This document shows, one piece after another, positions 17,068-28,365 of a stretch of 64,000 nucleotides of DNA. The position numbers were made by a program, and so were the translations under genes. The stretch's first letter is position 1; each line of letters opens with the position of its first letter. The DNA is from Rhodocyclaceae bacterium. GTDB lineage: Bacteria > Pseudomonadota > Gammaproteobacteria > Burkholderiales > Rhodocyclaceae. Where the stretch lies: assembly GCA_016791105.1 (NCBI GenBank), contig JAEUNM010000098.1:30968-94967 (forward strand). Direction: 5' to 3'. A model generated the notes under the pieces. That model was not told the origin of the DNA and did not search any database. It saw only the letters and a program-made list of their open reading frames with translations.

Positions 17068-17933
17068 CAGCGTGACTTCCCGCGTGCCGCCGATACGCCG
17101 GCCACCGCCAGCGCCATGCCGGCCAACTGGAGCGGCGTCAGCCGCTCGCCAAACAAAATGAACGCCAGCACCGCCGTGACCACCGGCGTGAGGTAGAACA
17201 GACTTGCCACCGCCACCGCGGTGCCGCGCCGGATGAGCACGTGCAGCAAACTCATGGCGCCGAAGGACAGCACGAACGTGAGCCAGCAGGCTGCGAACAC
17301 GAACGCAGGCTGCCAATCGATACGCCAGCGCCCGCCGGCGAACACGATGATGCCGGTGACGATGGCGGAAGGCAGAAACTGCAGGAAGGCGCCAGTACGC
17401 AAATCGAATTGCGGGCAGAAGCGTTTCTGATACAAGGTGCCCAGACTGATGCCGGCCAGCGCGATGAGCGCCGGAATGACCTGCGCGAAATCGATGCGCG
17501 CGCCGGCCGCCACGTCGCTACGCCCGCCCAACACCAATGCCACGCCGGCAAGCGCCGCCACCAGGCCGGTCCATTGGCGGGAACTTACCTGCTCGCCCAG
17601 CGCGAGGCCCGCCAGCGCCGCCGTGATGAGAGGCTGCAGGCCCACCACCAGACTGGTCACGCCGGACGGCAGGCCCAAAGCGATGGACGAAAACACGCCG
17701 CCCAGATAGGTGGCCTGCACCAGAAGGCCGGCCATGCCTATATGCAGCGCGCCGCGCAGGTCGGCCGGCCAGGGCGCGCGCGTAATCAGCGCCAGCGGCA
17801 ACACCAGCACCACCACGGCGCAATAACGCACGAACAAAAAGGCCAGCGGATCGGCGTAGGGCAGGCCGAATTTGGCACCGATGAAGCCGGTGCTCCAGAG
17901 CAGCACGAATAGCCAGGGCAAGAAGCGCTGCAT
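17067..17933 (-). CDS. EamA/DMT family transporter
   Basis: This inner-membrane protein (288 aa) has ten hydrophobic helices arranged as two EamA repeats. The first begins [30 protein letters not shown]; the second begins near [20 protein letters not shown] and ends [18 protein letters not shown]. These are the standard drug/metabolite transporter marks. It lies between yebC and ruvC in the same operon and overlaps ruvC by 4 bases, so its expression is tied to DNA repair genes although the substrate is unknown. Confidence 0.82.
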   Translation of the reverse strand: MQRFLPWLFVLLWSTGFIGAKFGLPYADPLAFLFVRYCAVVVLVLPLALITRAPWPADLRGALHIGMAGLLVQATYLGGVFSSIALGLPSGVTSLVVGLQPLITAALAGLALGEQVSSRQWTGLVAALAGVALVLGGRSDVAAGARIDFAQVIPALIALAGISLGTLYQKRFCPQFDLRTGAFLQFLPSAIVTGIIVFAGGRWRIDWQPAFVFAACWLTFVLSFGAMSLLHVLIRRGTAVAVASLFYLTPVVTAVLAFILFGERLTPLQLAGMALAVAGVSAARGKSR

Positions 17934-17966
17934 GGGTACGGCTCCGCGCCGGCGCGCCGGGAAACC

Positions 17967-18692
17967 TCAGGCGTCGAGCAGGGCGGTGGTATAAACCTCT
18001 TGCACGTCGTCCAGATCTTCGAGCGCGTCGAGCATTTTCTGCATCCTGATGGCGTCATCGCCGGCCAGCGCCGTTTCGTTGAGCGCCTTCATGGTGATTT
18101 CGGCCAGTTCCGGTTTGCAGCCGGCTTTTTCCAGGCCGTCGCGCACCGCTGCAAAATCCGCCGGTGCGCAGATCACTTCTATGGATCCGTCCTCATTGGC
18201 CAGCACGTCCTCGGCCCCGGCGTCGAGCGCGGCTTCCATGATTTTGTCTTCGGAACTGCCGGGCGCGAACAAAAACTGCCCGCAATGTTTGAACATGAAG
18301 GCGACCGAGCCATCCGTGCCCAGGTTGCCGCCGTTTTTGGACAGCGCGTGGCGCACTTCCGCCACCGTGCGCACACGGTTGTCGGTCAGGCAATCCACCA
18401 CCACGGCGGCACCGCCCACGCCATAACCTTCGTAGCGCACCTCTTCGTAGCTCACCCCTTCGAGTTCGCCGGTGCCGCGTTTGACGGCGCGGTCGATATT
18501 GTCGCCCGGCATGTTTTCCGCCTTGGCCTTGTCTATGGCCAGGCGCAGGCGTGGGTTGAAATTCGGGTCACCGCCGCCCATGCGGGCGGCCACGGTCACT
18601 TCCTTGATAAGTTTGGTGAAAACTTTTCCGCGTTTCGCATCCTGGCGCCCCTTACGGTGCTGGATGTTGGCCCATTTGGAATGGCCGGCCAT
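17967..18692 (-). CDS. yebC: YebC/PmpR family DNA-binding protein (translation/transcription factor)
   Basis: This 241-residue TACO1/YebC protein begins [21 protein letters not shown], the invariant family start. It contains [15 protein letters not shown] and the [23 protein letters not shown] block. Members act as regulators (PmpR in Pseudomonas) and help ribosomes through proline-rich stalls. It is the first gene of the ruv block and diverges from the HerA-like gene with only 64 bases between starts, so both promoters share that space. Confidence 0.95.
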   Translation of the reverse strand: MAGHSKWANIQHRKGRQDAKRGKVFTKLIKEVTVAARMGGGDPNFNPRLRLAIDKAKAENMPGDNIDRAVKRGTGELEGVSYEEVRYEGYGVGGAAVVVDCLTDNRVRTVAEVRHALSKNGGNLGTDGSVAFMFKHCGQFLFAPGSSEDKIMEAALDAGAEDVLANEDGSIEVICAPADFAAVRDGLEKAGCKPELAEITMKALNETALAGDDAIRMQKMLDALEDLDDVQEVYTTALLDA

Positions 18693-18756
18693 GACTACCT
18701 CGGCTTGCTGTTAGACTTTGAGAGCCTGAAATTATAAACCGCGGAGGTAAGTTCCC

Positions 18757-20268
18757 ATGGCCGACCCTCTTTACGTCGCGAAAAGCGGCGACCAGGTGCT
18801 TGCCCTGCTGCCGCAGATGGCCAATCGCCACGGCCTGGTGACCGGCGCCACCGGCACCGGCAAAACGGTCACGCTGCAATCGCTGTCGGAACGCCTGTCC
18901 TATATCGGCGTACCGGTATTTCTGGCCGACGTGAAGGGCGACCTGTCCGGCATGGCGGCAGCGGGCACGCTCACACCCGGCCTGCAGAAGCGCCTGGACC
19001 AGCTCGGCCTGGCGGATTTCGCGCCCTACCCCAATAGCGTGGCGTTCTGGGACGTGTTCGGCGAATTCGGCCACCCCGTGCGCGCCACGATATCCGACAT
19101 GGGGCCGCTGTTGCTGGCGCGCCTGCTGAACTTGAACGACACCCAGGCCGGCGTGCTGCAAATCGTGTTCCGCGTGGCCGACGACGAAGGCCTGCTGCTG
19201 CTCGACATGAAAGATTTGCGCGCCATGGTGCAGCACGTGGGCGACAACGCAGCGCAGTACAAAACCCAGTACGGCAACGTCAGCCCGGCTTCCATAGGCG
19301 CCATACAGCGCGGCCTGCTGGGCCTGGACGACGAAGGCGCGGAACATTTTTTCGGCGAGCCCATGCTGGACGTGGCCGACCTCATGCGCTGCGACGAATA
19401 CGGGCGCGGCGTGATCAATATTCTGGCGGCGGAAAAGCTGCACCAGTCGCCGCGCCTGTACTCGAGTTTTCTGCTCTGGCTGTTGTCGGAACTGTTCGAG
19501 CGCCTGCCCGAAGTGGGCGACATGGACAAACCCAAACTGGCGTTCTTTTTCGACGAGGCCCACCTGCTGTTCAGCGAAGCGCCGCCGGCCTTGCTGCAAA
19601 AGGTGGAACAGGTGGTGCGACTCATACGCTCGAAAGGCGTGGGCGTGTATTTCGTGACGCAAAATCCGCGCGACGTCCCTGACAGCGTGCTGGGCCAGCT
19701 CGGCAACCGCGTGCAGCACGCGCTGCGCGCCTTCACGCCGCGTGACCAGAAAGCCGTGCAGGCCGCCGCGCAAACCATGCGCGCCAACCCGGCTTTCGAT
19801 GCGGCCGACGCCATTCTCGAATTGGGTACCGGCGAAGCGCTGGTGTCTTTCCTGGATGAAAAAGGCCGGCCCAGCATGGTGGAACGCGCTTTCATCTACC
19901 CGCCGGCGTCCCGCCTGGGGCCTTTGACGGCCGATGAGCGTGCCGCCCACGTCCGCAGCGACGCGCTGTACGGCCGTTACGAACAAATGGTGGACCGCGA
20001 ATCGGCCTACGAAAAGCTCACCGCACAAGCGCCCGCGGCGCCCGCCGAGAGCACGCCAGAAGCCGGCCCGGCGCCGGCCGGCGCGGATAGCGAGGGCGGT
20101 ATCCTGGGCGGACTGGGCGGGCTGTTGGGGGGTGGCGGCAGCGCCCGCCGCGGTCGCGAAGGGGTGCTGGAAGCGGCGGCCAAAAGCGCCGCGCGCAGCA
20201 TAGGCAGCGCGGTCGGCAAGCAGATATTGCGCGGCATCATGGGTTCCATCCTGGGCGGGCGGCGTTGA
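18757..20268 (+). CDS. HerA-like ATPase, DUF853 family (YjgR)
   Basis: This 503-residue P-loop ATPase has Walker [13 protein letters not shown] (about 28-39) and Walker [14 protein letters not shown] (about 258-270). Conserved [31 protein letters not shown] (sensor and Arg region) follows, and then a Gly-rich C-terminal tail ([15 protein letters not shown]). This is the DUF853/YjgR group of HerA-related translocases; a DNA-processing role is inferred from HerA, not shown. GCGGAGGTAAG precedes the ATG as a strong ribosome binding site. Confidence 0.85.
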   Translation: MADPLYVAKSGDQVLALLPQMANRHGLVTGATGTGKTVTLQSLSERLSYIGVPVFLADVKGDLSGMAAAGTLTPGLQKRLDQLGLADFAPYPNSVAFWDVFGEFGHPVRATISDMGPLLLARLLNLNDTQAGVLQIVFRVADDEGLLLLDMKDLRAMVQHVGDNAAQYKTQYGNVSPASIGAIQRGLLGLDDEGAEHFFGEPMLDVADLMRCDEYGRGVINILAAEKLHQSPRLYSSFLLWLLSELFERLPEVGDMDKPKLAFFFDEAHLLFSEAPPALLQKVEQVVRLIRSKGVGVYFVTQNPRDVPDSVLGQLGNRVQHALRAFTPRDQKAVQAAAQTMRANPAFDAADAILELGTGEALVSFLDEKGRPSMVERAFIYPPASRLGPLTADERAAHVRSDALYGRYEQMVDRESAYEKLTAQAPAAPAESTPEAGPAPAGADSEGGILGGLGGLLGGGGSARRGREGVLEAAAKSAARSIGSAVGKQILRGIMGSILGGRR

Positions 20269-20295
20269 GGCGGCCCTCGCCGCGCCGAACCGGGC

Positions 20296-21198
20296 GTGAC
20301 TGAGGCCGCCGCGCGCGCACGCGAACTGCGCCTGGGCGTGCTGTTCGCAACGTTCGCCGCGATCGGTTTTTCGTGCAAAGCGATACTGATCAAACTGGCT
20401 TACCCCTACGGCATCGATGCGCTCAGTCTGCTCGTGCTGCGGCTGGGTTTTTCCGCGCCGGTATTCGCCGTGATCGCCTATACCGAGCGCCGCGGCCGCC
20501 CGCCGCTGGTGCGGCGTGATGCGATAGGCGTGGCGGCGCTGGGCCTGATCGGCTTCTACCTGTCGGCCCTGTTCGATTTCGCCGGTTTGCAGTACATCAG
20601 CGCGGGCCTGGAGCGGGTCATCCTGTTTTCCTATCCGACTTTCGTGGTGCTGCTGTCGGCCGTCGTTCTGGGCAAGCGCCCGGGCCGGCGCGAATTGGGC
20701 GCCATGGCGCTCACCTATGCCGGCATCGCGGTCAGTTTCGGTCACGACCTGGGGGGCACGGCGAGCGGCTCGAGCACCTGGCTGGGCGCGCTATTCGTGC
20801 TGGGCTCGGCAATTTCCTACAGCATCTATCTGGTGGCCGGCGGCCAGTTGATCGTGCGCATAGGCGCGGCGCGGCTCATGGCCTCCAGCATGCTGTGGTC
20901 GGCCCTGGCGGTCGGCGTGCATTTCGCCGCCGCGCGGCCGCTCGCGGCGCTGGTACAGCCCTGGCAGGTGTATGCACTGGCGGCGGCGATGGCGGTATTC
21001 GCCACGATACTGCCCTCGCTCATGGTCGGCGCCGCCATCGCGCGCATAGGCAGCGCGCGCTTCGGCCTGATCGGCTGCATAGGCCCGGTCGCAACCATAT
21101 TCATGGCCTGGCTGTTTCTGGATGAAGCGGTCGGTGTGAGCCAACTTGCCGGCGCCGCGCTGGTGGTCGGCGGAGTGGTGGTGGTGAGCCGCAAATAG
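20296..21198 (+). CDS. EamA/DMT family transporter (GTG start)
   Basis: This 300-residue membrane protein has ten helices in two EamA halves (ATFAAIGFSCKAILIKLAYPYGIDALSLL... in sense, and LGAL FVLGSAISYSIYLVAGGQL in the second). It starts with GTG at 20296, 27 bases after the DUF853 stop; no ATG fits the first helix. No link to a substrate is visible. It is distinct in sequence from the EamA protein at 17067-17933, so this is not a recent duplication. Confidence 0.8.
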   Translation: MTEAAARARELRLGVLFATFAAIGFSCKAILIKLAYPYGIDALSLLVLRLGFSAPVFAVIAYTERRGRPPLVRRDAIGVAALGLIGFYLSALFDFAGLQYISAGLERVILFSYPTFVVLLSAVVLGKRPGRRELGAMALTYAGIAVSFGHDLGGTASGSSTWLGALFVLGSAISYSIYLVAGGQLIVRIGAARLMASSMLWSALAVGVHFAAARPLAALVQPWQVYALAAAMAVFATILPSLMVGAAIARIGSARFGLIGCIGPVATIFMAWLFLDEAVGVSQLAGAALVVGGVVVVSRK

Positions 21199-21234
21199 CG
21201 GCCAGTTACCAGAGCGCGGCAGAGAGCGCCCGCC

Positions 21235-22065
21235 TCAGGCGGCAAAAAATCCGCCTGCCGCGAGGGCCGCTTCTATGCCGCGCAGCGCTTCCAGCGCCCC
21301 CAGCGCGAGGCTTTCGCCGCGCCCGGCCGGCAGTTGCGGCTCGCGCGGATTGATGCGCAATATGGGCGCGCCAAGGTACTCCGCGGTCATGCGCACCGTG
21401 GGAACCTGCGTGCCGGCACCCAGTTCGATCACCACCGGACGCCCGACGGCGTACAGCCAGTCATGCATGCGGTGGCGCTGTTCTTCGGTGTATCGTGGAA
21501 TCCAGTTCCAGTCGCCGAACATGAGCACATTGGGGCGCGCCAGTCCGCCGCAGCGCGGACAGGCCGGAAGTTCGCCCAGCATGCGGCAGTTTGCCTGGTC
21601 CAGCAGCGGCTCGAATTCGGCCGGCCAGATGTCGTCGCTACAGACATTCGCGCACTGCAGGCGATGGATGGAGCCGTGGCATTCCACCACCCGCTCGGGC
21701 GCGCTGCCGCCCAGCTGGAACTGGCCATCCACATTGCTGGTGAATACGAATGCGCCATGCGGCAGGCGGCCGGCGATTGCGTTAAGTATCGCAAAGCCGG
21801 CATGCGGCTGCGTATTGCGATAGAGCGCCAGGCGGTGCCCGTAAAACCCCCAGGCCAGTTGCGGGTCGCGCTCGAATGCGGCGGGATTGGCGATTTCCTC
21901 GAACGCGATGCGGGCCTGCCCGAGCGCCGGGTAGGCGCGCCAGAATCCGCTTGGACCGCGAAAATCCGGCAGGCCGGAATCCACGCCCATGCCGGCACCG
22001 GCGCAAATCACGATGGAATCGGCGGCGGCGATATATTCCGCACAGCGTTCGAACGGGGTGCTCAT
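21235..22065 (-). CDS. SIR2 family NAD-dependent protein deacylase
   Basis: This sirtuin-like enzyme (276 aa from the ATG at 22065) has the NAD-binding loop GAGMGVDSGLPDFRG (about 23-37) and TSNVDGQFQLGG in place of the usual TQNID. The catalytic His lies in VECHGSIH, and there are zinc-type Cys in QCANVC and ACPRCGG. The substitutions (GMGVDSG, SNVDGQ) mark a bacterial side branch of the family, so lysine deacylation is probable but not certain. An upstream ATG at 22128 is possible but adds a basic 21-residue tail without signal features. Confidence 0.78.
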   Translation of the reverse strand: MSTPFERCAEYIAAADSIVICAGAGMGVDSGLPDFRGPSGFWRAYPALGQARIAFEEIANPAAFERDPQLAWGFYGHRLALYRNTQPHAGFAILNAIAGRLPHGAFVFTSNVDGQFQLGGSAPERVVECHGSIHRLQCANVCSDDIWPAEFEPLLDQANCRMLGELPACPRCGGLARPNVLMFGDWNWIPRYTEEQRHRMHDWLYAVGRPVVIELGAGTQVPTVRMTAEYLGAPILRINPREPQLPAGRGESLALGALEALRGIEAALAAGGFFAA

Positions 22066-22163
22066 GGCGCCTCTCAGAATAGTTGCCGCGTACCGCCGGC
22101 GGCGGTCTGCTGGCGGATTATCCGGCAATCGGCAGCAATCGGCATGGCGCGCGTGGTATCGGC

Positions 22164-25100
22164 TCAGGCGACGGCAGACTTGGCGTCGGATACATGTTCC
22201 AGCGCTTCCAGCGACTCGTTGTTCCAGGTTTCGATGCGGCGCGGCTCACTGAACAGATAGCCCTGAACGTAGGTACACGCGTTATTGCGCAGGTAGTCGA
22301 ACTGGGCCGGAGTTTCGACGCCTTCGGCCACGGTTTTCATGCCCAGCGAAGTCGCCAGCCCGACGATCGCGCGCACGATGGCACCGCTTTCCCCGTCGGC
22401 CGGCAATTCGCGCACGAAACTGCGATCGATCTTGATTTTGTGTATGGGCAGGCGGCGCAAATAACTGAGGCTGGAATAGCCGGTGCCAAAATCGTCGATC
22501 GCAAGTTCGATGCCGCGATCGGCCAGCGCACGCAGCGTCGCGATAGCCTCGTCGGTATGTTCCATGAGCATGCTTTCGGTAATTTCGAGCACCAGCAGAT
22601 GGGGGTCGAGGCCGGTTTCGGCCAGTACGCCATCCACCGTGGCAACGAAATCCTTGTGCCTGAACTGGCGCGCCGACACATTGACGGCCATCCAGCGCGC
22701 CTTGCCTTGGGTGTGCAGGCGGTGCGCGGCGCGACACGCTTCGCGCAGCGCCCAGGTACCCAGCCCGAGTATGAGTCCGGATTCTTCCGCGATCGGTATG
22801 AATTGCACCGGCGACACCGCACCCAGCGTGGCGTGCTGCCAGCGCGCCAGTGCTTCGAAGCCGACCGCTACACCGCTCGCGGTATCCATCACCGGCTGCA
22901 GGCACAGGTAGAGGCCGCCCTGTTCCAGCGCGCGCCGCAATTCCGCCTCCAGCGTGAGGCGCTGGCGCGCCAGATCGTTCATGCGCTGGGTGAAAAACTG
23001 GCAGTGGTTGCGGCCGGATTCCTTGGCGTGATACATGGCCACGTCGGCATTTTTGAGCAAAGTTTCCGCATCGGCACCATCGTCGGGATAGAGCGCAACG
23101 CCCAGACTGCCGCCTATCGTGATGGCCGTGCCGTTGATGACGCAAGGTTCGGCGATTCCACCCAGCACTTTTTCGGCCACGCGCAGCGCATCGCCCTGCT
23201 GGTCCAGCCCCGGCAACAGCAGGATGAATTCGTCGCCGCCCTGGCGCGCGACGGAATCCTGTTCGCGCAGGCAGGACGTGATGCGCTGCGCAACCATGCG
23301 CAACAAGGCGTCGCCGGTCTGATGCCCGAGCGAATCGTTGATGTTCTTGAAGCGGTCCAAATCCAGCACCATCACCGCGAGCATGCCCGCCACGCGCTGG
23401 GCGCGTGCCAGGGCCTGATTCAGGCGGTCCAGCAGCAGCGAGCGATTGGGCAGTCTGGTGAGCGTGTCGCGCGTGGCAAGGTACTGGATGCGCTGTTCGA
23501 AGCGGCGCTGGTCGGTAATGTCGCGCGCCATGATGTGCACGCCATCCACCCATCCGCGTGCATTGCGATTCGGCACCATGGTGATTTCGAAATGCACCTG
23601 CAGGCCGTCGCGGCCGGCCGCGACGCGCTCATAGGTATCGTGTTCGCCGGCCAGCGCGCGGCGCAGGTGCGGTTCCACCTCCAGCATGCTGTCGCCGCCC
23701 AGCACTTCGGCCAGCGGGCGTCCGGGCAATTTGTCGGCTTCCCATCCGAGCATGCGGGCATAGGCCGAATTGGCGTAATGGATGCGCCGCTGGACATCCA
23801 CGAAAGCCATGCCGGCGGGTGCGTTTTCGGTCACCAGACGCATCTGCGCTTCGCGCTCCTGCAGCGCCTGAACCGCGTTGTGGCGTTCCGTAATGTCCGC
23901 CGCAAAGCCTTCCAGGCTGAGCAAACTGCCATCCTCGCCGAACACCCCGGTGCCACGGTTGCCTATCCAGCGCAACTGGCCGTCACGCCCCATGAGGCGG
24001 TACTCCAGCATGTAGGGCGTGCGCGCGGCCAGTGCGCGGCGCAATTCGGTATGCACACGCGGCCGGTCTTCCGCGGCAATTCGGTCGTCATGGTCCAGGC
24101 TGGGACGTCCCAAGGCTTCGGACGCACCATAGCCGGTCGCGGCGAGCACGCCGTCGCTCACGTAGTCTAGCGTCCACAGCGGATCGGCTCGGCAGCGATA
24201 GGCAAATCCGGGCAGGTTGGCAAGCAGCGTGGTTTGCGTGCGCTGCGTTTCGCGCAATTCGCGCGTGCGCCGCGCCAGGCCATCCAGCATGCTTTGCAGG
24301 GCGCGCGCCAGATCGCCGAAATCGTCCTTGCGCGCTGCCAGCGGCAGAATGACGCGGCCGTCGATTTCATGCACCTGGCGCGCCGCGGCGATGAGCACGC
24401 GCAGCGGCCGCAATATCCAGCCCGCCAGCAGACTGGCCAATAAGGCCATCGACAGCGCACTGACGCTGGATAAAACCAGGGTCAGTTTTTGCAGCGCCGC
24501 CACATCCGCAAACACTGAGCTGGCGCTTTCGCGCACCATGATGGTCCAGTCCGGGTCGGGCAATTCGCGTATCGCCCTGACCGGCGCATAGCCGACCAGA
24601 AAGCGTTCGCCGGACGGCCAGGCCTCGAGTGCAGAGGCAACCGACTGGGCGCGCGCGCGTACCGTCGCCAGATCGCGCACGGAACTATTGACCAGTTCGG
24701 CCGGCCCGCTCAGCACACGGCCGTCGCGCGCCACCACGAGCACATCCAGGTCCCGATTTTCGCGCAAGGGCGCCAGCACCGCGCGGGCTTCGTCCAGCAT
24801 CCAGTCGACGCTGAGGTGTGCCATCAGCACGCCGGCCAGTTGCCCGGCGGTGCCACGCGCTGGCACCGCCAGCACCAGCTCCGGCGCGGCATTGCGACTT
24901 TCCTTGCGGTTGTTCAGCACCCCCAGATAGGCATCCAGGCGCGCACTGCGGAATTCGTCCAGCAGCGCAAGATCGCTGCCCACCTTGAAATCGCCGGTCG
25001 CCGCGAGCACCAGTCCGGACTGGCTGACATAGGCGAGGCCGAGGTATTGCGGCACCGCCGCGCGCAGGCGCACCAAGGCGTCGCGCCGCTCGGCATCCTC

Positions 25101-25439
25101 TCCGGTCTCGCCGAATATGGTGAGCGAGGCGTACAGGCGCAGGTCGCTCAGGCGCTCGCGCAGACCACGCCCGGTGCGCTCGGCGATCTGCACCGCAGCG
25201 GCGGCATAGGTGCGGCCGCGTTGCGCTTCCAGTTCTGCCCCGCGCCGGGACGCCTGTATGGCTCCAGCCGCCACCCCCACGCCGAACAGGCCAGCCGCGA
25301 TGGCTAAGGTTACGCGGGCGCGCAGGCTGCCGCGACGGCTGGCAAGGGCTTGCAGGTGGCGTATCAAAGAGATTGCTCGAAATGGTTCGGCAGGCGCCGA
25401 CACTATAGCAGCGCATGCGGGCAATGGGTTGCAACACAA
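22164..25439 (-). CDS. Membrane sensor with Cache, HAMP, PAS, GGDEF and EAL domains
   Basis: This large c-di-GMP signalling protein (1091 aa) has a transmembrane helix near 45-63, a periplasmic Cache-like sensor (about 70-300), a second helix (about 318-340) and a HAMP segment. Two PAS/PAC units follow (second ends near 640), then GGDEF with an intact motif (RQGGDEF, near 733) and EAL with intact GFEALARWQH (near 861) and DDFGTGYSSLSYL (near 983). Both synthesis and hydrolysis motifs look catalytic. The start is uncertain: a GTG at 25403 would remove a Cys-rich dozen residues. It lies 26 bases after murI. Confidence 0.88.
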   Translation of the reverse strand: MCCNPLPACAAIVSAPAEPFRAISLIRHLQALASRRGSLRARVTLAIAAGLFGVGVAAGAIQASRRGAELEAQRGRTYAAAAVQIAERTGRGLRERLSDLRLYASLTIFGETGEDAERRDALVRLRAAVPQYLGLAYVSQSGLVLAATGDFKVGSDLALLDEFRSARLDAYLGVLNNRKESRNAAPELVLAVPARGTAGQLAGVLMAHLSVDWMLDEARAVLAPLRENRDLDVLVVARDGRVLSGPAELVNSSVRDLATVRARAQSVASALEAWPSGERFLVGYAPVRAIRELPDPDWTIMVRESASSVFADVAALQKLTLVLSSVSALSMALLASLLAGWILRPLRVLIAAARQVHEIDGRVILPLAARKDDFGDLARALQSMLDGLARRTRELRETQRTQTTLLANLPGFAYRCRADPLWTLDYVSDGVLAATGYGASEALGRPSLDHDDRIAAEDRPRVHTELRRALAARTPYMLEYRLMGRDGQLRWIGNRGTGVFGEDGSLLSLEGFAADITERHNAVQALQEREAQMRLVTENAPAGMAFVDVQRRIHYANSAYARMLGWEADKLPGRPLAEVLGGDSMLEVEPHLRRALAGEHDTYERVAAGRDGLQVHFEITMVPNRNARGWVDGVHIMARDITDQRRFEQRIQYLATRDTLTRLPNRSLLLDRLNQALARAQRVAGMLAVMVLDLDRFKNINDSLGHQTGDALLRMVAQRITSCLREQDSVARQGGDEFILLLPGLDQQGDALRVAEKVLGGIAEPCVINGTAITIGGSLGVALYPDDGADAETLLKNADVAMYHAKESGRNHCQFFTQRMNDLARQRLTLEAELRRALEQGGLYLCLQPVMDTASGVAVGFEALARWQHATLGAVSPVQFIPIAEESGLILGLGTWALREACRAAHRLHTQGKARWMAVNVSARQFRHKDFVATVDGVLAETGLDPHLLVLEITESMLMEHTDEAIATLRALADRGIELAIDDFGTGYSSLSYLRRLPIHKIKIDRSFVRELPADGESGAIVRAIVGLATSLGMKTVAEGVETPAQFDYLRNNACTYVQGYLFSEPRRIETWNNESLEALEHVSDAKSAVA

Positions 25440-25465
25440 GGCGACAGGTACTTCGACACCTGCCC

Positions 25466-26260
25466 TTAGATGGGAAGATCACGCACCGCCGCGGACTCGT
25501 GCCAGAGCGCAGCGAGCGCCTGACGTGCAGTGTCGGATACCGCACTACTCCAGAATGTTTCGCCACCGGGAAAATCCGGCGGCGCGGCACCGCCGGCTTC
25601 CGCCAGGCGACGAAGCAATTGACGTGCCACGGCCTGGCCGGTGTCTATGACGGGCACGCCGGGCCCGGCAACGGCCTCGATGTGGGAGCGCAAGAAGGGA
25701 TAGTGGGTGCAGCCGAGCACCAGTACGTCGGCGCCGCCGGCCAACAGCGGTTCGACGTGGCGCGCCACCAGCGCGCGCACTGCGGGGCCGCCAAGTTGGC
25801 CGCGCTCGACGCAATCGACCCAGCCGCTGCAGGCCTCGGTGAGCACTTCCACCTCGCCGGCATGGTTATCCAGCAAGGCGGCGAAGCGCGCACTTTGTAG
25901 TGTGCCGGTGGTGGCCAGCACTCCTATGATGCCGCGCCGGGTGGCGGCCACGGCCGGTTTTACCGCCGGTTCCATGGCGACTATAGGCAGCGCGTAGCGC
26001 TCGCGCAGCAGCGTCGCCGCCTGCGCGGTAGCGGTGTTGCAGGCGATCACGATGGCGCGTGCGCCCTGCTCCAACAAAAATTCCGCCAGCGCCAGGGAAC
26101 GCGCACGTATGAATTCGGGCGACCTTTCCCCGTAAGGCGCGTGGCCGGAATCGGCGCAATAAAGCAGATGTTCGCCCGGCAACAAGCTGCGTATGTGGCG
26201 CAGCACGGACAGGCCGCCGAGGCCGGAATCGAATACGCCTATCGGCGCCAGCGCGCTCAT
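25466..26260 (-). CDS. murI: Glutamate racemase
   Basis: MurI (264 aa) makes D-glutamate for peptidoglycan. The family start IGVFDSGLGGLSVLR, the first catalytic Cys in VIACNTATA (near 74), the second in LGCTHYPFL (near 185) and CSGWVDCVERG are all present. Length is normal. It lies 64 bases after the adenosyltransferase gene on the same strand and precedes the GGDEF-EAL receptor gene closely, probably in one transcript. Confidence 0.95.
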   Translation of the reverse strand: MSALAPIGVFDSGLGGLSVLRHIRSLLPGEHLLYCADSGHAPYGERSPEFIRARSLALAEFLLEQGARAIVIACNTATAQAATLLRERYALPIVAMEPAVKPAVAATRRGIIGVLATTGTLQSARFAALLDNHAGEVEVLTEACSGWVDCVERGQLGGPAVRALVARHVEPLLAGGADVLVLGCTHYPFLRSHIEAVAGPGVPVIDTGQAVARQLLRRLAEAGGAAPPDFPGGETFWSSAVSDTARQALAALWHESAAVRDLPI

Positions 26261-26324
26261 GGCAGCGTCAATGTGGACACGGCGCCTTTATCTTGTAGCA
26301 GACCGCCGCGCTTGCGCCGCCGGC

Positions 26325-26885
26325 TTAGCCGGCGCGGCCTCGCTTCCACAGGATGTCGCTGCCGCCGGCGGCGCGGTTGAGCACGCGTCCCAGCACGAAC
26401 AGCAAATCTGACAGGCGGTTCAAATACTGCCGGAGCGCTTCACCTATGGCGCCTTCGGCCTCTTCCGCCGCCACCGCGACCACGGCGCGCTCGGCACGCC
26501 GGCATACGGTGCGCGACAAATGCGCCAGCGCCGCGGCGCGGGTACCGCCGGGCAGGATGAATTCCTTGAGCGGCGGCAGCGCAGAGTTGTAATGCTCGAG
26601 CGCGTCATCCAGACGCAAAACATGCTCGGGCTTCACCAGCGTCATGCCCGGAATGGACAATTCGCCGCCCAGGTCGAACAAGTCGTGCTGGATTTCGGCC
26701 AGCAACTCGCCCACGTCCGCCGGCAGGCTTTCCGCCGCCAGCACGCCCAGGCCCGAATTCAGTTCGTCCACCTCGCCCAGCGCATGAATGCGCGCACTGT
26801 GTTTCGGCACGCGCGTACCGTTGCCCAGGCCCGTGCTGCCATTGTCGCCGGTACGCGTGGCGATTTTGGATAGTCTATGTCCCAT
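26325..26885 (-). CDS. Cob(I)yrinic acid a,c-diamide adenosyltransferase, PduO type
   Basis: This 186-residue trimeric enzyme attaches the adenosyl group to cob(I)alamin. The ATP-binding N-terminus KIATRTGDNGSTGLGNGTRVPKHS and the downstream ALGEVDELNS are the PduO signature. The C-terminal helix carries RTVCRRAERAVVAVA and YLNRLSDLLFVLGR. It is divergently placed from metY. No B12 riboswitch was recognised in the 181-base gap between the two genes. Confidence 0.93.
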   Translation of the reverse strand: MGHRLSKIATRTGDNGSTGLGNGTRVPKHSARIHALGEVDELNSGLGVLAAESLPADVGELLAEIQHDLFDLGGELSIPGMTLVKPEHVLRLDDALEHYNSALPPLKEFILPGGTRAAALAHLSRTVCRRAERAVVAVAAEEAEGAIGEALRQYLNRLSDLLFVLGRVLNRAAGGSDILWKRGRAG

Positions 26886-26970
26886 GTTGCCGTCCCATCT
26901 GTGCTGTTCGGTAAGAGGCCCGCAAACCCGGCTGCAGCCGTGCCGGCGCGCGCCGCGCGACGATTATGCC

Positions 26971-27001
26971 GCAAGCCGGCCGGGGCCGCGGCATGGCTTG
27001 C
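26971..27001 (+). other. Inverted repeat in the metY leader region
   Basis: GCAAGCC (26971-26977) pairs with GGCTTGC (26995-27001) around a GC-only-like 17-base loop in the 181-base gap between pduO and metY. It may be a leader hairpin or an operator. It does not match any SAM, SAH or cobalamin riboswitch core that I can recognise. Confidence 0.25.
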
Positions 27002-27027
27002 CTGCCACAGGGAGGGGCAAACCTTAG

Positions 27028-28353
<1,326 letters not shown>

Positions 28354-28365
28354 AAGCGCCGCGCC

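Noticed and set aside
18652..20745. A 697-codon minus-strand frame opposite the DUF853 gene
   Set aside because: The composition is the Gln/His/Arg-rich type produced by antisense reading of GC-rich genes, and the plus strand carries a clear ATPase.
22083..24170. A 695-codon plus-strand frame opposite the GGDEF-EAL gene
   Set aside because: Antisense shadow of a complete multidomain protein, with no recognisable motif.
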